42,347 nucleotides of DNA from an uncultured Burkholderiales bacterium (lineage in GTDB: Bacteria > Pseudomonadota > Gammaproteobacteria > Burkholderiales > Burkholderiaceae_E): NCBI GenBank assembly GCA_902826305.1, contig CADEEH010000031.1, positions 1 through 42,347 on the forward strand, read 5' to 3'. Below are positions 24,617 to 33,588 of the stretch, in pieces; the stretch's first letter is position 1; each line of letters begins with the position of its first letter. The notes beneath the pieces were generated by a model. It was not told where the DNA came from. It ran no database searches and saw nothing but the letters and a program-made list of their open reading frames with translations. The position numbers were made by a program, and so were the translations under genes.

Positions 24617-26143
24617 TCATCCGGTCGAACGCAGCGCCGGGTTCAGTGTCGGTCGCCAGACCGGACCGAGCGGCCGCAGGCGCACGCCGCTGCGCAGCTT
24701 CGTCCACGGGAACTCGGCCGGATCGGCGAGCGCCGGTCCCGGCGCGCGCACGACCAGCACCTCGCGGGCGATCGGCTCGAAATCGGCGCGGAAATGCACC
24801 GAACTCTTCAACGCGAGGATCGGGTGCCGGATCGGCTCGATGCCGAGATGCCGGAACATCGCCTGGTCGCCGGCCTGGCATTTGCGCGACGCGATCACGA
24901 TCTTCACACCGCCGGCCTCCAGCAGCGCCATCGGCCCGAGGTTCATCCGGAAGCCGCTGAACATCGGGCCGGTGCAGGTGAAGTGGCCGTCGCCGAGCCG
25001 GCGGACGCGAAAGCGCCCGCGCAGCGGCTGTTCGTCGACGCGGCCCGAGAGTGCACCGAGCGCGAGCTCGATCGTCGCGCCTTCGCCGACCTCGTGGGCG
25101 CGCACGGCCGCCGCCGGATCGATCAGCAGGCCCGCGACCGCGTCCGGCACCCGCGCGGCGATCAGCGCGGCAATCAGTGCGGTCGTGTCGCCGTTGCCAC
25201 CGGCCCCCGGATTGTCCTGGGTGTCGGCCAGCACCACCGGCGCTCCCGGCATGCCGCGGGCCAGTGCCCGCCGCACCGCATCCTCGGGCGACAACAGCTC
25301 GAGCGCGAACTGCGGCTCGGCGTCCTGGACCGCCTCGGCGAGACGGTCGACCGCCGCCTGTGTCGTGAACGCGTCCTGTCCGTAGCCGAACACCGCCATG
25401 CCACATTCAGCGATGTCGGCCATCGGGAACCCCGGCGTGAACGACAGCGACACCGCCTGCTCGAACTCGATCCGGTCGAGCAGTTCGTACAGCCCGTGGC
25501 ACGGGGCGATCGAGGTGCACTGCGACGGGATGCCGGTCAGGAAGTCGAGCTGGCGCAGCGACTTGTTGGGGGCACCGCCGACCTCGATCATCTGCAGCAG
25601 CTGGCGCGCCGCGCGTGCGCCGGTGGCGGCCATGTCGACATGCGGATAGGTGCGATACGCCGACAACGCGTCGGCGTACTGGATCATCGCGCGGGTCACG
25701 TTCGCGTGCAGATCCAGGCTGGCGACGATCGGCACGCTGCGGCCGACGGCGGCGCGCACACGGCGCAGGATCTCACCTTCGCCGTCGTCGAACTCCTCGC
25801 AGACCATCGCGCCGTGCAGGTCGAGGTAGACACCGTCGACCGGACCGGCGGCCTGCAGGCGGCGCACCAGTTCGCCGACGATGCGCTCGAACGCGTCGCT
25901 GGTCACGTGCGCCGACGGTGATGCCGCCGCCCAGGCCAGCGGCACCAGGTCGTGGCCGTCGGTGCGCAAGGTGTCGATCGCGCCGCGCACCGGGATGTTG
26001 GCGCCGGCGACCGCGTCGAACAACGTCTCGCCGTGCTGGATCGACGGCCAGCCGCCGCCGTCCTCGAACGCCCGGTAGTCGGCCTTGGACGGGGCGAACG
26101 TGTTCGTCTCGTGCTGCATCCCGCCGACGGCGATCCGACCCAT
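24617..26143 (-). CDS. M81 family metallopeptidase (MlrC-like), copy 2
   Basis: A 508-residue paralogue of the next gene with the same motif order: MQHETNTFAPSKADY near the N-terminus, YLDLHGAMVCEEFDDGEGEIL, ASLDLHANVTRAM, SAYRTYPHVDMAATG, and LADTQDNPGAGGNGDTT in the second domain. Differences between copies in the last motif (CDNCGSGG against QDNPGAGG) suggest different substrates rather than recent duplication. ATG 26143 fits the family start MGRIAVGGMQHETNTF and has GGAAGG/AGGAG just upstream; a 48-codon upstream extension is rejected. It is the first gene of the operon M81-2 > M81-1 > coaX, divergent from an amidase across 171 bp. Confidence 0.9.
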   Translation of the reverse strand: MGRIAVGGMQHETNTFAPSKADYRAFEDGGGWPSIQHGETLFDAVAGANIPVRGAIDTLRTDGHDLVPLAWAAASPSAHVTSDAFERIVGELVRRLQAAGPVDGVYLDLHGAMVCEEFDDGEGEILRRVRAAVGRSVPIVASLDLHANVTRAMIQYADALSAYRTYPHVDMAATGARAARQLLQMIEVGGAPNKSLRQLDFLTGIPSQCTSIAPCHGLYELLDRIEFEQAVSLSFTPGFPMADIAECGMAVFGYGQDAFTTQAAVDRLAEAVQDAEPQFALELLSPEDAVRRALARGMPGAPVVLADTQDNPGAGGNGDTTALIAALIAARVPDAVAGLLIDPAAAVRAHEVGEGATIELALGALSGRVDEQPLRGRFRVRRLGDGHFTCTGPMFSGFRMNLGPMALLEAGGVKIVIASRKCQAGDQAMFRHLGIEPIRHPILALKSSVHFRADFEPIAREVLVVRAPGPALADPAEFPWTKLRSGVRLRPLGPVWRPTLNPALRSTG

Positions 26144-26314
26144 GTCTCCTGCCTTCCTCGCTCGCCGTCCGCGCGGCGTTTCCCGGATTATGCATGGGCG
26201 GGCGGGCAGGCCAAGTGCGAGGGCGCCGCCGCCGCGGCCCGGGTCTGGCCGGACTCTGCTACGCTCGTCGATCGAACCGGGAATCACCGCGCTGCGACAG
26301 CCGAGGAGCCGATC

Positions 26315-27751
26315 GTGAACGAACCGGAACTGGCGTACCTGAGTGCGACCGAACTCGTCTCCGCCTACCGCGCCGGGACCGTCTCACCGGTCGAGGTCGT
26401 CGAGGCGGTGCTGGCGCGGATCGACGCGCTGAATCCGACCTTGAATGCCTTCTGCCTGGTCGACGCACCCGCGGCCCGCGAGTCGGCGCGGGCCTCCGAG
26501 GCGCGCTGGCGCCGGGGTGATCCGGCAGGGCCCATCGACGGCGTGCCGGCCTCGATCAAGGACCTGATCCTGACCCGCGGCTGGCCGACGCTGCGCGGCT
26601 CACGCACCGTCGATCCGGCCGGACCGTGGACCGTCGACGCACCGGTGACCGCGCGGCTGCGCGAGGCCGGCGCGGTGCTGCTCGGCAAGACGACGACACC
26701 CGAGTTCGGCTGGCGCGGTTCGACCGATTCGCCGCTGACCGGCATCACGCGCAACCCATGGCGTCTCGACACCACGCCGGGCGGATCCTCCGGTGGCGCC
26801 TGCTCGGCGGTCGCCGCCGGGCTGGGTGCGCTGGCGGTCGGCACCGACGGTGGCGGCTCGGTACGGATACCCGCCGCGTTCACCGGCACCGTCGGCCTGA
26901 AGGCGCACTTCGGCCGCGTGCCGGCGTATCCGCTGTCGCCGATGGGCAATGTCGCGCACATCGGCACGCAGACCCGAACCGTCGACGACGCGGCATTGAT
27001 GCTGTCGGTGATCGCGCGACCCGACCCGCGCGACTGGCTCGCGATGCCGCCGCCGGAACCGGGCTGGCTCGATTCACTCGAGGACGGTGTGCAGGGTTTG
27101 CGGATCGCCTACAGCCCGCGCCTGGGGTATGTCGGCCATGTCGACGCGCGGATCATCGCGGCGGTCAATGCGGCCGCACGAACCTTCGAGTCGCTCGGCG
27201 CGGTGGTCGAGGCTGCCGACCCGGGCATCGAGGATCCGCAGGACCTGTTCCGGATCCACTGGTTCAGCTCGGCGCGCCAGTTCCTGGTCAAGCTGCCGCC
27301 GGAGAAGTTCGCGCTGCTCGATCCGGGCCTGCGGGCGGTGGTCGAGGACGCGGCCCGCTACACGCTGTCGGATTTCCTCGACGCGCAGGCCGCGCGTGCG
27401 CCGCTGGCGATCCGGATGGCCACGTTCCTGCAGAAGTACGACCTGATGCTGACGCCGGCCACCGCGATCCCGGCGTTCGGTGTCGGCCTGGTCGCCCCGC
27501 CGCTGCCGTCGGGCACCGACTGTGCGATGCACGACTGGACCTGGTGGACGCCGTTCTCGTTCCCGTTCAACCTGACCCAGCAGCCCGCGATCGTCGTGCC
27601 GTGCGGCTTCACCGACGATGGCCTGCCGCTGTCGCTGCAACTGGTCGCACCGAATCATCGCGAGGACCTGTGCCTGCGCGCGGCCCGTGCGTACGAGCGG
27701 GCCACCGACTGGCATCGCCGCCGGCCGCCGCTGGCGCGGATCGACGGCTGA
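26315..27751 (+). CDS. Amidase (amidase signature family)
   Basis: A 478-residue serine amidase that hydrolyses carboxamides to acid and amine or ammonia. The Ser-cisSer-Lys triad is visible: Lys82 in SIKDLIL, cis-Ser158 in PGGSSGG, and nucleophile Ser182 in GTDGGGSVRIPA. The C-terminal PFSFPFNLTQQPAIVVPCGF is also typical. No signal peptide is present. The start is GTG 26315, with GAGGAG 6 nt upstream; the longer open frame is not native. It could be a general acyl amidase or a GatA-like paralogue, but GatB/C neighbours are absent, so a catabolic role is more likely. It is divergent from the M81 operon and convergent with the acyl-CoA ligase gene, with 4 nt between the stop codons. Confidence 0.92.
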   Translation: MNEPELAYLSATELVSAYRAGTVSPVEVVEAVLARIDALNPTLNAFCLVDAPAARESARASEARWRRGDPAGPIDGVPASIKDLILTRGWPTLRGSRTVDPAGPWTVDAPVTARLREAGAVLLGKTTTPEFGWRGSTDSPLTGITRNPWRLDTTPGGSSGGACSAVAAGLGALAVGTDGGGSVRIPAAFTGTVGLKAHFGRVPAYPLSPMGNVAHIGTQTRTVDDAALMLSVIARPDPRDWLAMPPPEPGWLDSLEDGVQGLRIAYSPRLGYVGHVDARIIAAVNAAARTFESLGAVVEAADPGIEDPQDLFRIHWFSSARQFLVKLPPEKFALLDPGLRAVVEDAARYTLSDFLDAQAARAPLAIRMATFLQKYDLMLTPATAIPAFGVGLVAPPLPSGTDCAMHDWTWWTPFSFPFNLTQQPAIVVPCGFTDDGLPLSLQLVAPNHREDLCLRAARAYERATDWHRRRPPLARIDG

Positions 27752-27757
27752 GCCGTC
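27743..27757. terminator. Hairpin spanning both stop codons of convergent genes
   Basis: GACGGC-TGA-GCCGTC: a perfect 6-bp stem whose loop is the amidase stop codon and whose right arm enters the ligase stop (27756-27758). The two genes are only 4 nt apart, so any termination signal must overlap coding sequence. Confidence 0.4.
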
Positions 27758-29309
27758 AGGCGACCTGCCGCGCCTGATCCCGCCAGTATCTCTCGCGAAG
27801 CCGGGCCTTGAGCACCTTGCCCGGGCCCGACAGCGGAAGTGCATCGGTGAACTCGATGCTGCGCGGACATTTGTAGCCGGCGATGTGTGCCCTGCAGTGG
27901 TCGATCAGCGCCGCGGCCGAGACGTCGTGCCCGGGTTTGCGGACGACCACCGCGTGGACCGCCTCGCCCCAGGTCTCGCTGGGGATGCCGATGACGGCAC
28001 AGGCCGCGACGCCCGGATGGCGGGCGAGGGCGTTCTCGACCTCGACCGAATAGACGTTCTCGCCGCCGCTGATGATCATGTCCTTCAGGCGATCGACGAT
28101 CCGGATGTAGCCGTCGTCGTCCATGCAGGCGCCGTCGCCGGTGTGCATCCAGCCGCCCCGCAGGGCAGCCGCCGTCTCGGCGGGCTTGCCCCAGTAGCCC
28201 TGCATGACATTCGGTCCGCGCACCACGATCTCGCCGACCGTACCCCGCGGCACTTCGGTTCCGTCCGCATCGACGATGCACAATTCGACGCAGGCGCCGG
28301 CGCGACCGGCCGACGTGCCCTTTGCCAATCGCCGTCCGTGCCCGGTGTGTGTCGGATTGACGGTGGCCAGCGGCGCGAGCTCGGTCATGCCATAGACGTG
28401 GACCATCGCCACGCCGGGGAACGCCGCCGTCGCGCGTTCGAGCAGTGCCTCGGAGATCGGTGATGCGCCATGGACGATCACCTGCAACGATTGGAGATCG
28501 CGAGGGCGAGCCAGCGTCGGATGGTCGAGCAGCATCTGGATCATCGTCGGCACCAGCACGACGTGGGTGACCCGGTCGCGCTCGATCGTGTCGAGCAGCG
28601 ACTCCGGGTGGAAGGCGGCAAGAATCGAGTGGCAGTTGCCGGCGATCCAGTGCGGCGCGGCCAGTCCCATGTCGGCGGCGTGGAACATCGGCGCCACATG
28701 CAGGTAGGTGCTTCCTGGCGGCGCCAGCCCGTCGGCGCCCAGGGCCAGCGCGGAACTGCACAGGTTGCGGTGGCTGAGCATCACCCCCTTGGGAAAACCG
28801 GTCGTGCCACCGGTGTACATCAGGGCCGCGAGATCGTCGTCGCGTCGGACGACGTCGGCTGCCGGCCGTGCGCTGGTGACCAACGCCTCGTAGCCCGACA
28901 TGCCGGCCGGTGTCGGGCCGTCGCCGCAATGGACCACCGCCTGAAGTGATCGCACCTGCGGACGAACCTGTTCGGCGATCGCGCACAGCACATCGTCGAC
29001 GAGCAGGATCGTCGAACCCGAGTCGTTCAGCGCATAGGTGATCTCGGCCGCGCTCCAGCGCACGTTGCACGGGTTGATCACCCCGCCGCCCCAGGGCACG
29101 GCCATCTGGTACTCGAGATAACGATCGGAATTCATCGACAGCATCGCCACCCGGTCGCCGGGTTGCATGCCCAGCTCACGCAGGGCACCGGCGAGACGGG
29201 CGACGCGGTCGCCCAGTTCGCGGAATGTCTGTCGTCGATCGCCGAAACGCACCGCGACGCGGTCGGGATGGCATTGAAGCGCCCGATGCAGTGACTGGGT
29301 CAGGTACAT
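27756..29309 (-). CDS. AMP-binding acyl-CoA synthetase (long/medium-chain type)
   Basis: A 517-residue ANL-superfamily enzyme that adenylates a carboxylic acid and forms its CoA thioester. Motifs in order are LMYTGGTTGFPKGVMLSH (AMP-binding), VYGMTELAPLAT, GWMHTGDGACMDDDGYI, DRLKDMIISGGENVYSVEVE, and the C-terminal GKVLKARLRERYW with the catalytic Lys. The order and length resemble medium/long-chain or aromatic acyl-CoA ligases (AlkK-like), and differ from the Acs and PrpE also in this window. ATG 29309 has GGAGG 4 nt upstream; a 71-codon upstream extension is rejected. The natural acid is unknown. Release of an acid by the adjacent amidase followed by CoA activation is an attractive but unproven pairing. 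Confidence 0.92.
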   Translation of the reverse strand: MYLTQSLHRALQCHPDRVAVRFGDRRQTFRELGDRVARLAGALRELGMQPGDRVAMLSMNSDRYLEYQMAVPWGGGVINPCNVRWSAAEITYALNDSGSTILLVDDVLCAIAEQVRPQVRSLQAVVHCGDGPTPAGMSGYEALVTSARPAADVVRRDDDLAALMYTGGTTGFPKGVMLSHRNLCSSALALGADGLAPPGSTYLHVAPMFHAADMGLAAPHWIAGNCHSILAAFHPESLLDTIERDRVTHVVLVPTMIQMLLDHPTLARPRDLQSLQVIVHGASPISEALLERATAAFPGVAMVHVYGMTELAPLATVNPTHTGHGRRLAKGTSAGRAGACVELCIVDADGTEVPRGTVGEIVVRGPNVMQGYWGKPAETAAALRGGWMHTGDGACMDDDGYIRIVDRLKDMIISGGENVYSVEVENALARHPGVAACAVIGIPSETWGEAVHAVVVRKPGHDVSAAALIDHCRAHIAGYKCPRSIEFTDALPLSGPGKVLKARLRERYWRDQARQVA

Positions 29310-29551
29310 GAAACCTCCGGCGTCGTCGATCGGCGAGGTGGCCGCGAGCGAGCTCGCCCGGGCGTGACGGGGCCATTGTTGATGCGGCCGGCGTGTCCGT
29401 CTTGAACATTCCCGACACGTCCCCGGTGGCGCACGCCCGGTGATCCGTCGGCGCCGATGACGCCTCGGGTCGGTGTCGCGAACGTGCAATACGACGGTGT
29501 CCGTCGATCCGACACTGCGCACCTTCGCTGGTCACTTCACGGGAGTCTCGA

Positions 29552-30919
29552 ATGGCATCACATCGATGGATGGAACGCGCGGCATCGGTGATCTTCAGCC
29601 TGGCGGCCGTCGCCTGCGGCGATGGCGGCGAGTCGGGATCCTTGCCCGCACCCGAGGCCGACAAGAGCCCCGAGACACTGGCCGAAGAAGCACTGTCGCC
29701 GCCGGCCGCGTCGCGATCGACCCGCGGACCCGCCTTTCACTACGAAGGATCCCTCGCCGACGCGATCGAGTTCTTCCGACCCCACGCCGGCGGCAACGGC
29801 CGGTCGTGTGCGACCTGTCACCGCCCGGAGGACAACTTCGCGCTGACGCCGGCGACCGTCGAGGCGCGCTGGCAGAGGCTGCAGCAGCGACGGCGCATCG
29901 ATCCGGCCGCCGACGATCCGCTGTTCCGTCCGATCGATGCCGACGATTTCGCGAACGACTTCACGACGCTGCGCACGAAGGCGCTGGTTCGGGTCACGCT
30001 GCCGCTGCCGCCGAACGTGAAACGCGCCGACGATCCGGCCGCGACGACGACCACGGTGCTGCGCGCGGTGCCGACGGTGGTCAATGCCGCGTTCACGGCG
30101 CCGTTCCAGGCCGACGGTCGCGAGGCCACGCTCGATTCACAGGCGAGGGCGGCGATCCGATCCCATTCGGAGTCGACGAACGAGGTGCCCGCCGAAGTCA
30201 TCGCGAAGATCGTCCGCTTCCAGCGCGATCTGTTCTCGTCGGTGCGTGTCGCGCGGATGTCGCGTGCACTCGACGAAGGTGTCGTGCCGCCGTCGGCCGA
30301 GCCGACGCTGGACGCCGTCGAACGGGCGGGCCGGCGCACGTTCGACGAGTTCTGCGCCCGCTGCCACGGCGGACCGACGCAGACCCGGAACACCGATGCC
30401 CGCTTCCTGCCGGTGCCTGCGCGGGGTCCGCTGGCGAGCGGGGCGCAGGCGTTCGTCAACGTGTTCGTCGGCACGCCGAGGCCACCGCCACCTGCGCTGG
30501 CGCCGCCGCTGCCGCCAACGCCGCGGTTCTTCGACGGGCTGCCGACCGCCGGCCTGGCCGATACCGCGTTCCGGGTGACACTGCCGAGCGGTGCGACGGT
30601 GCCGACTGCCACCTCCGACGGCGGGCGCGGGCTGGTCACCGGCGATTTCCGCGAGTTCGGCCGCTTCGACGTGCCGACGCTGTTCGGGATCGATCGCACC
30701 GCGCCGTACTTCCACGACAACTCGGCCCCCGACCTGGATGCGGTGATCGCGCACTACCAGGCGATGTTCCGCTTCATCGCGTTCCTCGATCTCGAAGGCG
30801 GCTTCTTCGCCCCCGAGGCGAACGGCCAGGGCTGCGCGCCGGGTGCATGCGGGATCCGGCCGGTACCGGACGCGGAGATCGGGCCGCTGAAGGCGTACCT
30901 GCGCCGGCTCGGCCGGTGA
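29552..30919 (+). CDS. Dihaem cytochrome c peroxidase/MauG-like protein
   Basis: A 455-residue exported dihaem protein of the bacterial CCP/MauG superfamily, which reduces peroxide or carries out radical oxidations in the periplasm. Two haem-c sites are present: CATCH (86-90) and CARCH (268-272). The late motif FDVPTLFGIDRTAPYFHDNSAPDL resembles the C-terminal region of CCPs. The N-terminus has a hydrophobic stretch ending AAVACGDGG, with Cys22 as a possible lipid anchor, though the lipobox is not ideal. A proline-rich loop (PRPPPPALAPPLPPTP, about 310-325) is unusual. GGGAG lies 6 nt before ATG 29552. It is divergent from the acyl-CoA ligase across 242 bp. Peroxidase versus MauG-like oxidase activity cannot be decided from sequence. 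Confidence 0.85.
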   Translation: MASHRWMERAASVIFSLAAVACGDGGESGSLPAPEADKSPETLAEEALSPPAASRSTRGPAFHYEGSLADAIEFFRPHAGGNGRSCATCHRPEDNFALTPATVEARWQRLQQRRRIDPAADDPLFRPIDADDFANDFTTLRTKALVRVTLPLPPNVKRADDPAATTTTVLRAVPTVVNAAFTAPFQADGREATLDSQARAAIRSHSESTNEVPAEVIAKIVRFQRDLFSSVRVARMSRALDEGVVPPSAEPTLDAVERAGRRTFDEFCARCHGGPTQTRNTDARFLPVPARGPLASGAQAFVNVFVGTPRPPPPALAPPLPPTPRFFDGLPTAGLADTAFRVTLPSGATVPTATSDGGRGLVTGDFREFGRFDVPTLFGIDRTAPYFHDNSAPDLDAVIAHYQAMFRFIAFLDLEGGFFAPEANGQGCAPGACGIRPVPDAEIGPLKAYLRRLGR

Positions 30920-30943
30920 ACGTCGATGCGCCCGGCCGTGTCC

Positions 30944-32632
30944 TCAGGCCGTGGCGTCCCCGGGCATGACCTGGGCCGCCCGCGCACCGAAGCGCTGGTT
31001 GCGACCCGGCGCGGCGGCGAGCAGCGCCTGCGTGTACGGATCACGCGGCGAGGCGAAGACGGTGGCGGTGTCGCCGTATTCCACGACCCTGCCGCGCGAC
31101 ATCACCGCGATCCGGTCGCAGACCTGGGCCGCCACGCGCAGGTCGTGGGTGATGAACAGCATCGCCAGGTCGAGTTCCTCGCGGATCTCGTCGAGCAGCC
31201 TCAGCACCTGGGCCTGCACCGACACGTCGAGTGCGGACACCGCCTCGTCGGCGATCAGCAGGTCCGGTTCCATCGCCAGAGCCCGTGCGATGCACAGGCG
31301 CTGCCGCTGGCCGCCGGAGAACTGGTGCGGATAACGGTCGAGTGCCTTCGGATCCATCCGGACCAGCTCGAGCAGCCGCCGCGCCCGCGCGAGCGCCTCG
31401 GCGCGCGAGGTGCCGAAGTTCAGCGGCCCCTCGATGATCGACTCGCCGACGCGGCGCCGCGGATTGAGCGAGCGATACGGATCCTGGAACACGACCTGCA
31501 CCCGGCGTCGCATCGGCCGCAGCTGCGAGCGGCTGCGGGTGGCGATGTCCTCGCCCGACAGCAGGATCGATCCCGTGGTCGGATCGATGAGCCGCGCGAT
31601 GCAGCGGGCGACGGTCGATTTGCCCGAGCCGGACTCGCCGACGATGCCCAGCGTCTGGCCGCGCCGGATCTCCAGGTCGACGCTGGCGGCCGCGTGCACC
31701 TGATGGCGTCGCCACGGCAGCCCGGCGCCGAGGTAGGTCTTGCCGAGCGCCTTCGTCTGCAGCACGACCGGCGCGTCGGGATCGAGCGTCCGTGTGCGCG
31801 GCGTCAGGCCCGGTACCGCGTCGATCAGCATCCGCGTGTACTCGTGTGCCGGGGCGGCGAACAGGTCGGCCGCCGGCCGGCACTCGACCATCCGCCCGGC
31901 GCGCATCACCGCGACCCGGTCGGCGATCTCGGCGACGACGCCGAAGTCGTGGGTGATGAACAGCACGCCGGTGCCGTGGTCGCGCTGCAGGTCGCGGATC
32001 AGCGACAGGATCTGCTTCTGCGTCGTCACGTCCAGCGCCGTCGTCGGTTCATCGGCGATCAGCAGCAGCGGATCGAGCACCAGGGCCATCGCGATCATGA
32101 TCCGTTGCCGCTGTCCACCGGACAGCTGGTGCGGATACGAGTCGACGACACGTTGCGGATCGGGCAGGCGGACCTCGTCGATCACCTCGCGCACCCGCGC
32201 GCGGCGCGCGGCGCCATCCAGCGTCGTGTGGTAACGCAGCACCTCGTCGATCTGCTGCCCGCACCGCATCACCGGATTGAGCGCGGTCATCGGCTCCTGG
32301 AAGATCATCGACATGCGCACACAACGCAGTTCGGCGAGCCGCTGCGGCGTCGCCTCGGTGATGTCCTCGCCGGCCAGCGTGATCCGGCCGGCCGTGCGGG
32401 CGAGTGTCTTCGGCAGCAGTCCCATCACCGCCTGCGCGATCACCGACTTGCCCGAGCCCGACTCACCGACCAGGCACAACACCTCGCCACGCGCGACCTC
32501 GAAGTCCGGCCCGTCGACCGCGGCCGCCCGGTCGGCGCCGGTCGGCAGCGCGACCCGCAGGCCACGCACCGCGAGTGCCGGTGCGCGGACGCCGGCCGCC
32601 GCGCCGTCGCCCGAGGGTCGCGTCGTGTTCAC
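30944..32632 (-). CDS. Peptide ABC transporter ATPase, fused DppD-DppF type
   Basis: A single 562-residue polypeptide carrying both ATPases of a peptide/opine/nickel (PepT-family) importer. The N-terminal domain has Walker A GESGSGKS (56-63), signature LSGGQRQR (170-177) and Walker B LLIADEP (190-196). The C-terminal domain has Walker A GESGSGKS (332-339), FSGGQRQR and LLIADEAVSALD. In this second domain the usual Pro after Glu in ADEP is Ala, a common DppF-like variant. Homologues include GsiA/YliA and YejF. The GTG start overlaps the permease stop by 4 nt (GTGA). It is the last gene of the operon SBP > permease > permease > ATPase and is convergent with the cytochrome gene. Confidence 0.93.
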   Translation of the reverse strand: MNTTRPSGDGAAAGVRAPALAVRGLRVALPTGADRAAAVDGPDFEVARGEVLCLVGESGSGKSVIAQAVMGLLPKTLARTAGRITLAGEDITEATPQRLAELRCVRMSMIFQEPMTALNPVMRCGQQIDEVLRYHTTLDGAARRARVREVIDEVRLPDPQRVVDSYPHQLSGGQRQRIMIAMALVLDPLLLIADEPTTALDVTTQKQILSLIRDLQRDHGTGVLFITHDFGVVAEIADRVAVMRAGRMVECRPAADLFAAPAHEYTRMLIDAVPGLTPRTRTLDPDAPVVLQTKALGKTYLGAGLPWRRHQVHAAASVDLEIRRGQTLGIVGESGSGKSTVARCIARLIDPTTGSILLSGEDIATRSRSQLRPMRRRVQVVFQDPYRSLNPRRRVGESIIEGPLNFGTSRAEALARARRLLELVRMDPKALDRYPHQFSGGQRQRLCIARALAMEPDLLIADEAVSALDVSVQAQVLRLLDEIREELDLAMLFITHDLRVAAQVCDRIAVMSRGRVVEYGDTATVFASPRDPYTQALLAAAPGRNQRFGARAAQVMPGDATA

Positions 32633-33588
32633 AGCCGCCTCGCGAGCTTCGGATCGAGCGTGTCGCGCAGTCCGTCGCCGAGCACGTTGACCGCGAGCAC
32701 ACTCACCGCGAGGAAGATGCCGGGGAAGAACACCGTGTGCGGGAACTGCTGGAACTGGACCCGGCCCTCGGCCATGATATTGCCCCAGGTCGGCACGTCG
32801 GTCGGCAGGCCGACGCCGAGGAACGACAGGATCGCCTCGGTCAGGATCGCCGAGGCGCAGATGTAGGTGCACTGGACGATCAGCGGTGCCGCGGTGTTGG
32901 GCAGGATGTGCGAGAACATGATCCGGGCGCCCGAGGTGCCCAGGCCGACCGCGGCCTCGACGAAAGGCTCCTCGCGGATCGACAGCACCAGCGAACGGAC
33001 CAGCCGCGTGACCCGCGGTATCTCCGGTATCGCGATCGCGATGATCACCGTCGTCAGGCTCGCCCGCCAGAGCGCGACCAGCGCGATCGCGATCAGGATG
33101 CCGGGGATCGCCATCAGGCCGTCCATCACCCGCATCAGCAGGCCGTCGAGCCAGCGGATGTAGCCGGCGGCCAGGCCGGCGACGATGCCGATCGCCGCCG
33201 CCAGCGCCGCGCAGGCGATGCCGATGATCAGCGAGACGCGGGTCCCGTACAACACCCGGCTGTAGATGTCGCGACCGAACGAATCCGAGCCCATCTTGAA
33301 GGTGTGCGGCAGGGTCTCGCCTTCGAGTGTCATGATCTCGCCGCTCGCTCCCGGCAGCAGGTCGCGGCTGGCCGGGTCGAACAGTGTCGGATCGACGGTG
33401 TCGAGCCACGGCGCAGCCAATGCGATCAGCACCAGCGCGGCGATCAGGCCGGCACCGATGCGCACGCTCCAGTGGGCGAACAGCCGTCGCAGCAGCGTCG
33501 TGGACGGGGCACTCGCGGCTGCGATCGCGGCCGGCGCGGTGGCGTCGTTCGTCGACCCGGCGGGGGCGGCGGAATCGGGTTCGGCCAT
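32629..33588 (-). CDS. Peptide ABC transporter permease, DppC type
   Basis: A 319-residue inner-membrane permease of the DppC/OppC family. The charged N-terminal tail is followed by the first helix (about 45-65), then PHTFKMGSDSFGRDIYSRVLYGTRVSL, the DppC hallmark with LGTDxxGRDxxSR-like core. The EAA loop EAAVGLGTSGARIMFSHILPN contacts the ATPase. Six membrane helices are expected. The Ala/Thr/Ser-rich N-terminal extension of about 35 residues is longer than usual. Its start overlaps the DppB-type stop (TGATG), and its stop overlaps the ATPase start. The order B > C > fused ATPase indicates one operon. Confidence 0.93.
   Translation of the reverse strand: MAEPDSAAPAGSTNDATAPAAIAAASAPSTTLLRRLFAHWSVRIGAGLIAALVLIALAAPWLDTVDPTLFDPASRDLLPGASGEIMTLEGETLPHTFKMGSDSFGRDIYSRVLYGTRVSLIIGIACAALAAAIGIVAGLAAGYIRWLDGLLMRVMDGLMAIPGILIAIALVALWRASLTTVIIAIAIPEIPRVTRLVRSLVLSIREEPFVEAAVGLGTSGARIMFSHILPNTAAPLIVQCTYICASAILTEAILSFLGVGLPTDVPTWGNIMAEGRVQFQQFPHTVFFPGIFLAVSVLAVNVLGDGLRDTLDPKLARRL

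Noticed and set aside
27756-29309. Acyl-CoA ligase as a second acetyl-CoA synthetase
   Set aside because: Its length (517) and motifs (VYGMTELAP, GGENVYSVEVE) fit medium/long-chain or aromatic ligases, not the 630-660-residue Acs/PrpE type.
30926-32866. 646-codon plus-strand frame opposite the fused importer ATPase
   Set aside because: Antisense shadow; the minus strand carries two complete ABC ATPase domains.
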